Notes under the pieces: generated by a model
What the model saw: the letters and a program-made list of their open reading frames with translations, nothing else
Database searches by the model: none
Told to the model about the DNA's origin: nothing
Made by a program: the position numbers and the translations under genes
Shown: positions 57,601 through 64,000 of the stretch, in pieces
How positions within the stretch are numbered: position 1 is the stretch's first letter
Layout: each line of letters starts with the position of its first letter
NCBI RefSeq assembly: GCF_014839805.1
Contig: NC_051140.1
Location: 9,197,826-9,261,825 of the forward strand
Reading direction: 5' to 3'
DNA length: 64,000 bases
From: Manduca sexta
Taxonomy: Eukaryota > Arthropoda > Insecta > Lepidoptera > Sphingidae

Positions 57601-60600
57601 GATTCGAGATAATACACTGTTGTCACTTTGGTTACAATTGACGTCAGGCCGTAACTAATAATGCTCAAACACTGCTGTGGAAATAGGACCATAGCAGTAT
57701 TTATTTATGCTTACAGACATTGGTAAATAAATCTCTTCCCCCAATTGCTACCAAGAAAAATCGCACCAATTACTTTATTTACTTTTAAAAACATTATTTG
57801 TCACTAAATATGAAAAGTTCCAAGTGGAGTGTAGGGGCCGTTCAGGTATTATGTAATTAAAAATCTTTAAAAATTGAAGATTTTTAATTGAGATCTAGCA
57901 TGAAATACTTAAAATGATTACCTGACCATTCTCCTTCACAGATGCAGCGGCACTAGTGAACAACAATTCTGAGGTTCCATTTGAGGAAGTGTGGTTAACT
58001 GTCGAAGGTTCGCCATTATTAACATTCTCCTTTATGACCACACGTTCACTCAAACTCTGGCCAAATACGAAGCCACTGGATGAAGCACTTGCTGTTGGCT
58101 GTGGGGGTATCGGTACTTGGTTGCTGGTTCTAGGCGTTACGTTTGACGACCCCAATGGAACAAACTTTGGTACTTTAACTTCATCCTTGGCATCTTTAAG
58201 TCTATCTTCAGATTTGTCAGTATCTTTATCCACGGATGACTCTTCAGTATCCGTTACTTTAAGGAATGGATTGTTGCTGAGAGGTATCAGCTGCGGTGGA
58301 CGCAAGATAGAAGCTAGAAGTAAAATATATTCTTATTTTATTAATATTTTGATCTCATTGGTAAATCACATTACCAAAGATGTTTAGATGTTAGAACAAA
58401 GGGCAAAACTGCTGAATGCTATAATATCATGGATCATTTCCTGACTTAATATGTTTTATCTTACTATATATTAAAATTGTAAACGGAAAACAACTGAACA
58501 TTTATGTGACATTGCTGTACTAAAATTTTAAATAGCAATCATATGTTTATTATCAGCTGATACAAAAATAACATTATTTCATTAAGCCCATAAGCATCCA
58601 ATGAGTACATATTGCATACCTAACTAAAAATGACCTAATATACATCAATATAATGACCAAACATTAAATTACTTTATTATAACAAGTAATTTATTGATTC
58701 ATAAAACAAGAAGTATATGATTTTATCAATGTTGAAGTATTATGCATTACCAAATGGATTATTAGTTTTGCTAGAGCTTGATCCAAAGCACGAGGAGCCG
58801 AATCCACCGAGACGCGGTTTCGCCAGCACCACGCGTGATTGAGATGAACCATTGCAGAAATCTTCCACTGGTGTCTTTCCTAATGACAAATAAAGTTGTG
58901 AATACAAAGCATTAAGTGGATGGTGGTAACATATATTTTATACTAGGTGTTAAAATCCACCATAGTGGCCCAGCTAAGTGTGTCGCGTTCCAAAAGTGTG
59001 TATTGCCTGCCAGGTATCCACCTCTTGTAAGTCGACATTCTATTAAACCCACTTCACTTACCATCAGGTGCAATGGGGTCACCCATTCTTCACCTAGTGT
59101 GTTCAGTATAATTATGTGATGGGGGTGAATCTATAACCACATTGGGAATAAATTCCAGACTTCAAGTCAGCCTGCTCCAATATTGAGCAAAACACCCAAT
59201 ATCCTATAAAATGTAGTATTAAATTACAATTCCTCTATTTATTTAAAAAAAACTAGTAGTGAATTTAATCTAATACATCAATACAAAACCATGAAAAAAA
59301 AAGGGTATCATACCATCTTTGAGATAGACCATATAGATCAGAAACAGACCACATCAGGTAATGAATGAAATTGAATAGAAATATAATGCTTTTTGAAATA
59401 GCTAGAACACCGAGTACAAATACATAAGTTGTTTATACATTGTCTAATGTTGCATGTAGATGAATGCAGTGAAATGTCTTTCGGCATTGTCATGTGAAGT
59501 TCTGGTTGTTTTGATTTTGTTATTTGGAAACCGTGTTGCTGGCCATCAGGCAAGCAATGCATTTATAAATTTTACTTCTATAATATAAAAATCCTATGGA
59601 TTCATTAACAAGTATATGAATGCTAAAAGTTAATAAATAAATTCTGCTTATCAAAGCACAGTTTAGAAGGATGTGACATTTACATAAATCACAATTTGCG
59701 TCTCCCTAAATGTAGATAAAACTAAAATGGCATTATTAAAATAATATTTTGTGAAAGTTTTATACTAAGTGCAAAAATATCTTATTGTATTTTGGGCTAT
59801 GACCCATATGTTTAAAAAAAAAACTTTTATATTGGGTAACAAATCTAAGCACTGTTAGGTATAAAGTTTTTTTTTTTCATTTATTTCTATACATATTCAG
59901 CAAGTTGTTTAGTTACTTATTCACTAATCTTCATATCAAGAATAACATGATATTCCATAACACTCAATATTATATTTTGAATAACATTAAAGTGCTTGCT
60001 GTAACTTTTTCATAAGTATCAGAATGTAGTACTTATGTTTTCTCAGTTTTTGTTTATTTCCTTTCCCAGATAACACCTACATTTAAAACACTCCACAACA
60101 AATGTTGATTTCCAATTCTTATCAGTAACATAACAAATTAAAAGTATTATACTACATACTTCACAGTCATAGATCTACCATCTACTAACTAAAATTATGT
60201 TAATAAAAAAAAACAATTTTAGAGAGCCAAAATAAAAACAGGCCTGATATTGCTGATTGGTTTCCTAAATTATTTTATGGAGTTTATTTTACCTAGCAGA
60301 AAGTCGAGATATAAAGTTATCCATAGTTAATAATACAATTTACATCACTAATAACACCTAAGAATATTAAAGCCACAGTTATCTTACAACAAAAATATCA
60401 TGATAGCATGTAGTAACACAAAGTTTAGATTCAGTTAATTATTCAATTATTAAACATACAAAACCACAATCACTAAATGGAAAGAGGTTTACATACCTAC
60501 AAACCACAATATACATAATAATGTTTATCACTTCTGTGAAGCATATAAATGAATCTGTCAAACAAGTATCTAACATCTATACACCAGTGCAAGTGAATTT

Positions 60601-61047
60601 ATATTGTTTTGACAATATATTTTTTACCCTAGTTATACACAAAGTTTGTTAAATGTTCAAATGTAAATAATCAAGCAATGTTGTTTCTGCAACACAGATA
60701 AAGAGATTAAACAAGCTATGGTGAATGCTGCGAAATCAATTATTATCATTTATAAAATACTCAAAGCTGTGTGATTTTGATTTTAGATTTACATATATAA
60801 TCGAGAAACCTATCATCTTGATCTAAAGACACACTCACGAATGGAAATAATAAAAAAATACGTTGATGATGCAGTAAGAGCATTATGCATTATTGCTACC
60901 AAATAGCAACTTGTATTTAAATGGTACGCTAAATTTGAATAACTTCATAAAATCATGGTAAATAAATAGAAATTGTTGTTTTGCATATGAATTTCAATAC
61001 AAAATACGTAAAATTGTGAAAACCATACCTTGCTTTGCGTCTGCCAT
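54618..61047 (-). CDS. RanBP3: Ran-binding protein 3 homologue
   Basis: Six exons: 61029-61047, 58751-58879, 57922-58313, 56521-56664, 55211-55453, 54618-55031, totalling 1,341 bases and 446 aa with consistent phases. The N-terminal half is Ser/Pro-rich with an FG-type motif (SGFVFGQSLSERV) and RPPQLIPLSNNPFL. The Ran-binding domain begins TGEEGEINVLQ and continues SCRLFAWEAGSW, RERGRGVLRLND, VSGSLRVVLNTNLWPDM and SLRITAADAQQQIKLFL, closely following animal RanBP3. After it comes a long acidic tail rich in Asp/Glu, then a basic cluster (KALKRKEP, SPKRQ) that looks like a bipartite nuclear signal, at the extreme C-terminus. RanBP3 binds RanGTP and CRM1 and promotes nuclear export; in this insect the function is inferred. 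The Ran-binding exon 55211-55453 is strikingly GC-rich. The exon 5 donor is ATG|gtcggt, chosen for frame. A TCAGAT initiator-like site lies about 20 bases before the ATG. Confidence 0.93.
57855..57889. repeat. 13-bp hairpin just inside a RanBP3 intron
   Basis: aattaaaaatctt (57855-57867) and aagatttttaatt (57877-57889), 33 bases past the splice donor of the exon ending at 57922. Confidence 0.6.
58880..61028 (-). other. RanBP3 intron 1
   Basis: A 2.1-kb intron after a 19-base coding first exon. It contains a repeat remnant at about 58980-59100; nothing else is recognised. Confidence 0.6.
58980..59100 (+). repeat. Remnant of an interspersed repeat
   Basis: Contains ttgcctgccaggtatccacc and CTTACCATCAGGTGCAATGG followed by GGTCAC. 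The latter block is shared, in opposite orientation, with 29047-29115. Common in Lepidoptera; class not determined. Confidence 0.45.
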
Positions 61048-64000
61048 TGTCGAAGATTTTTTTTTAATCTGACTAGGGCTACTACTCCACTAGTGTCAAG
61101 TGTATTTGAGAGTTGATTGAAGTAAAATCGACTTCAACGTGGCGTGGAGACTTTTCTAGATTACCTATTTTATATTTAGTTGTAGGGGTAGTACATAATA
61201 ATTTTATATATAAACTTTAATATTATGACCGTACATTATTATGACGGATTATAACTCAATTCGAAAAATAAAATATAATAAATCAATTGGAACTATTGAT
61301 TACTGAATAAAAAACCTGTGAAAAACAATTACAAAAAACCACAATGTCCAATTTATGTATGAATAATGTTATACTTAATAATAGTCGTATTTTGATAAGA
61401 CAATTTATAATTTTGGAGTAAGGTATAAACAAAGCTTTATAATATGAACTGTAGAGGGTAGAGTTGGGTAGAGTACAATGAATACTACTTGAATTTTATT
61501 TATTTCCATAGATTAAGTAATATACTACGTTTTATATCAAAAGAATCATCAGGTAAAATTTGAATTTGAATACATTAGTTAATATTATGCATATAAATAA
61601 AAAAGGTGCGATCCTTATATGACATTTTTCGATCGCATCACCTGATGTATTGTGGACGGCAAACGTTTATTTGGATCAAATCCATAATACTATTTATTTT
61701 TTTCTCTTTGGTTCAAATACTTAATTTAAAATATATTGACTAAAATATTAGCTTGGTCCCAACTCTAAAGTTTTGTGTTGAGCATGGCGTGTGTGATGAA
61801 AGGTTTCAAATCATATAAAAAAATACCGGAAAGAAAATATATGTTGGATATCATAGTGGATTCACATCGGAATTAATTTTTATAAATGTAAACGAACGTT
61901 TTAAATCATATTTTACAGAACCCAACGTTGATTCAGTTCATGGTTTTATTTCGTAATATTTATTCATATATTTAACAAATTTACTTTTAAAATAATTTTG
62001 TTGTTGTTGGTAAATTTTGCCTTTTCACGGTGGCCTAGCTTTCCATTTAATGTAGTGTTATATTAAAGTATTATATTCTCTTTGTTCTTCCATACAACTA
62101 TTTTATTTTGTGACTTTAATAAGGTTTCAGAAAGAGAGGTATTACTCAGTCATGAATCATGCATTTGGAATCTCAGATTTGAAATTGACAAGGTTGTCAC
62201 CAGTAATTATATGTAACTTTTGTCACAGATTACTTACTTTTTTATGCTCTTGATGGGGCAGTATCGATTTCAAAAACATCGATTAAAAATAATTGTGTTT
62301 CAGATACGTGCATAATGACAATTTATATATTTTTTTAAATAAAAACAATTAACAAGTTGCTTAAAATGGCGTTTTCAATGACAAAACATTTGTATAAGTA
62401 ATTAGTGTCAGACCAAATTAAAAAAATAACTTTTAAGTCCCCAGTCACTTTCTGACAAAAAAATGTAGGCATAAATTCGGTACAAGAAATTCCTTTTACC
62501 TCCGGAAAAGTTTTAAATTCAGATTATAAATTCCGGTTTTGTTTATGTATGTATCAATGATAAAAGACTGTACCTATATATCATTAATCGGTCTGTCATT
62601 GGCTGACAGATGTCAAACTCAACTGTCATGTGCCCTGTCATCCATTTCATTAAAATTGGGATTCTAAGATTTATATTGTATAAATGTATAAAATATTAAA
62701 ATAAAGTAACATTCCATTTTATAAATAGGGTTTAAAATAACATCAACAAGTCATCTAAGTGTGAGTGTGATACAAATTAAGCCAAAGTAGCAGTATAGTG
62801 TTATCAATCTTTATCGTAATATGTTTGATAGATAGATTTTCAATGTTTTCCTTTTCTTTTTTTGTAGAAAATTATAAGACGGCAATGTTCGGAAGTTCTC
62901 TATAAATTTTATTGAATATTAATCCTGTAAGTGGCTTCAAGAGGTAAGTAGCCAAGATTTTGCATCATAATGTTTACATGTAAACTTTTAAAACTTTAAA
63001 TTACGAGAACAGCCACAACAAATAAACCACGATGTTGCAACGCTGACTATATTTGATATAAACAGCTTTTAAACACCTTATATTTTGATTAAATAGTACT
63101 TATAGCCATTATAAGCATCTTAGCAAACTATTTATATTTTCAAACAATGGTTCATTAATTCCTAGATGACCCGTTAATGCTCTGCGATAGCACCGTTAGT
63201 ATCTTTTACATAATATAATTTTATGTACTTTAGAACTTTTCTCAATATTTCTTAAATCCAATAAAATATTTAATCTATACTCTACAAATATTTTTATTAA
63301 ATTATTATGAATATGTTTTAAGTATCTAAGAAATATTTCAAATATTTGTACTTAGTCAACTTGATAGTGTATTGAAATAAGTGACAGTGTCCATGTAAAC
63401 ATTATCGCACCCAAAACTAATAATTTGTGTATATACATATTATGTTTTGAAGATTACTTGATATATTATTTGGCTGTTAAAAAAAACACTAATGTGGAAT
63501 CACTGCTAGGTTATTTTTTTAAATTATATACATCTTTTTGGAAGTATAATTTATTGACAGTAGAAGAATTGCTCTACTGGTTTTGTTTGGTTTATCAAAC
63601 TATATATTTATTTTTCTGTTTCTAGTGCCATGATACACATCAAAGTGTTTTATGACATTACTCAGCTGTTGAAAAATTTACTGAGGTAGACCCACAACCT
63701 CCTATCTCCCCATTATAATCTATGTATACTGTACATAAAATACTTCAAACTCGAACTAATCTGAACTAACCTTTTTTGTGAGTTTTTACTACTTAGAACA
63801 TGTTTGAAATTGTTTTCACATATTTGTATATGGATATTTCTCATTTTTGACTAACAAAATAAAAAAAAAAACTATCTTTCCAGTAAAATTTATGATTGAT
63901 TTTAATTGTATTGGTCTTGCTTTTTTAAAGAAATATTCAAGAAGCTTGCAGCATTTCTTTTTACTTTAACTGAGAAAAAAATGTAACACTATTAACCCCT
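61048..64000. other. Right-edge region upstream of RanBP3
   Basis: Very AT-rich. The RanBP3 promoter should lie at 61050-61150. A cluster of TGTCA/TGACA motifs at 62597-62642, followed by a good plus-strand splice donor (CAAGAG|gtaagt at 62943/62944), suggests a first exon of a plus-strand gene continuing off the window. I see no coding exon. Confidence 0.4.

Noticed and set aside
57956..58387. Plus-strand frame of 143 codons
   Set aside because: Antisense to RanBP3 exon 3.

Overview
This is a nuclear window from an insect, almost certainly a moth or butterfly (Lepidoptera). The evidence is AT-rich DNA, GT-AG introns, a seven-transmembrane insect odorant receptor of lepidopteran type, and several copies of a lepidopteran-style non-autonomous Helitron. 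That Helitron starts TCTATACTATTATATAAAG, has a (TTTG)n tract, and ends in a GC hairpin plus CTAG. I cannot name the species. All five genes I can support are on the minus strand, so each reads from high to low coordinates. Coding models were built by hand from homology, splice sites and reading phase; each total is an exact multiple of three.

Layout. 1-1.8 kb: no gene seen. 1.79-7.78 kb: ISY1, a spliceosome protein of 263 aa in seven coding exons, whose first coding exon holds only the ATG. Its third intron contains a complete intronless 678-codon gene on the same strand (3.1-5.15 kb), tentatively with a MAP10_N/DUF4497-like domain. 7.8-9.5 kb: intergenic, with two strong hairpins. 9.55-43.5 kb: a novel-type protein kinase C (PKC delta class) with two transcripts. 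The short form (599 aa; pseudosubstrate, C1A, C1B, kinase) starts in a GC-rich exon near 43.5 kb and shows no C2 domain. The long form (1,610 aa) starts inside intron 4 at 26.45 kb with a 3.6-kb exon of disordered, Ser/Lys/Glu-rich protein that splices into the middle of C1B. 44.6-50.96 kb: one odorant receptor (405 aa, eight exons). 50.96-54.6 kb: intergenic, with a 1.26-kb terminal-inverted-repeat element. 54.6-61.05 kb: a Ran-binding protein 3 homologue (446 aa, six exons). 61.05-64 kb: no proven gene, possibly a plus-strand first exon near 62.9 kb.

Mobile DNA. Five Helitron copies occur at 35.7, 37.7, 41.6, 46.7 and 47.6 kb. Four form two head-to-head inverted pairs. In the first pair, about 630 bp (including about 68 bp of host flank) is nearly identical in both arms. 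Several short, near-perfect palindromes are scattered through introns and intergenic DNA.

The genes do not form a pathway. ISY1 (splicing), PKC delta (diacylglycerol signalling) and RanBP3 (nuclear export) are conserved genes with a single chemosensory receptor placed between them. The observations most worth following are the PKC isoform that keeps only half a C1B zinc finger, the same-strand nested gene in ISY1, and the inverted Helitron duplication.
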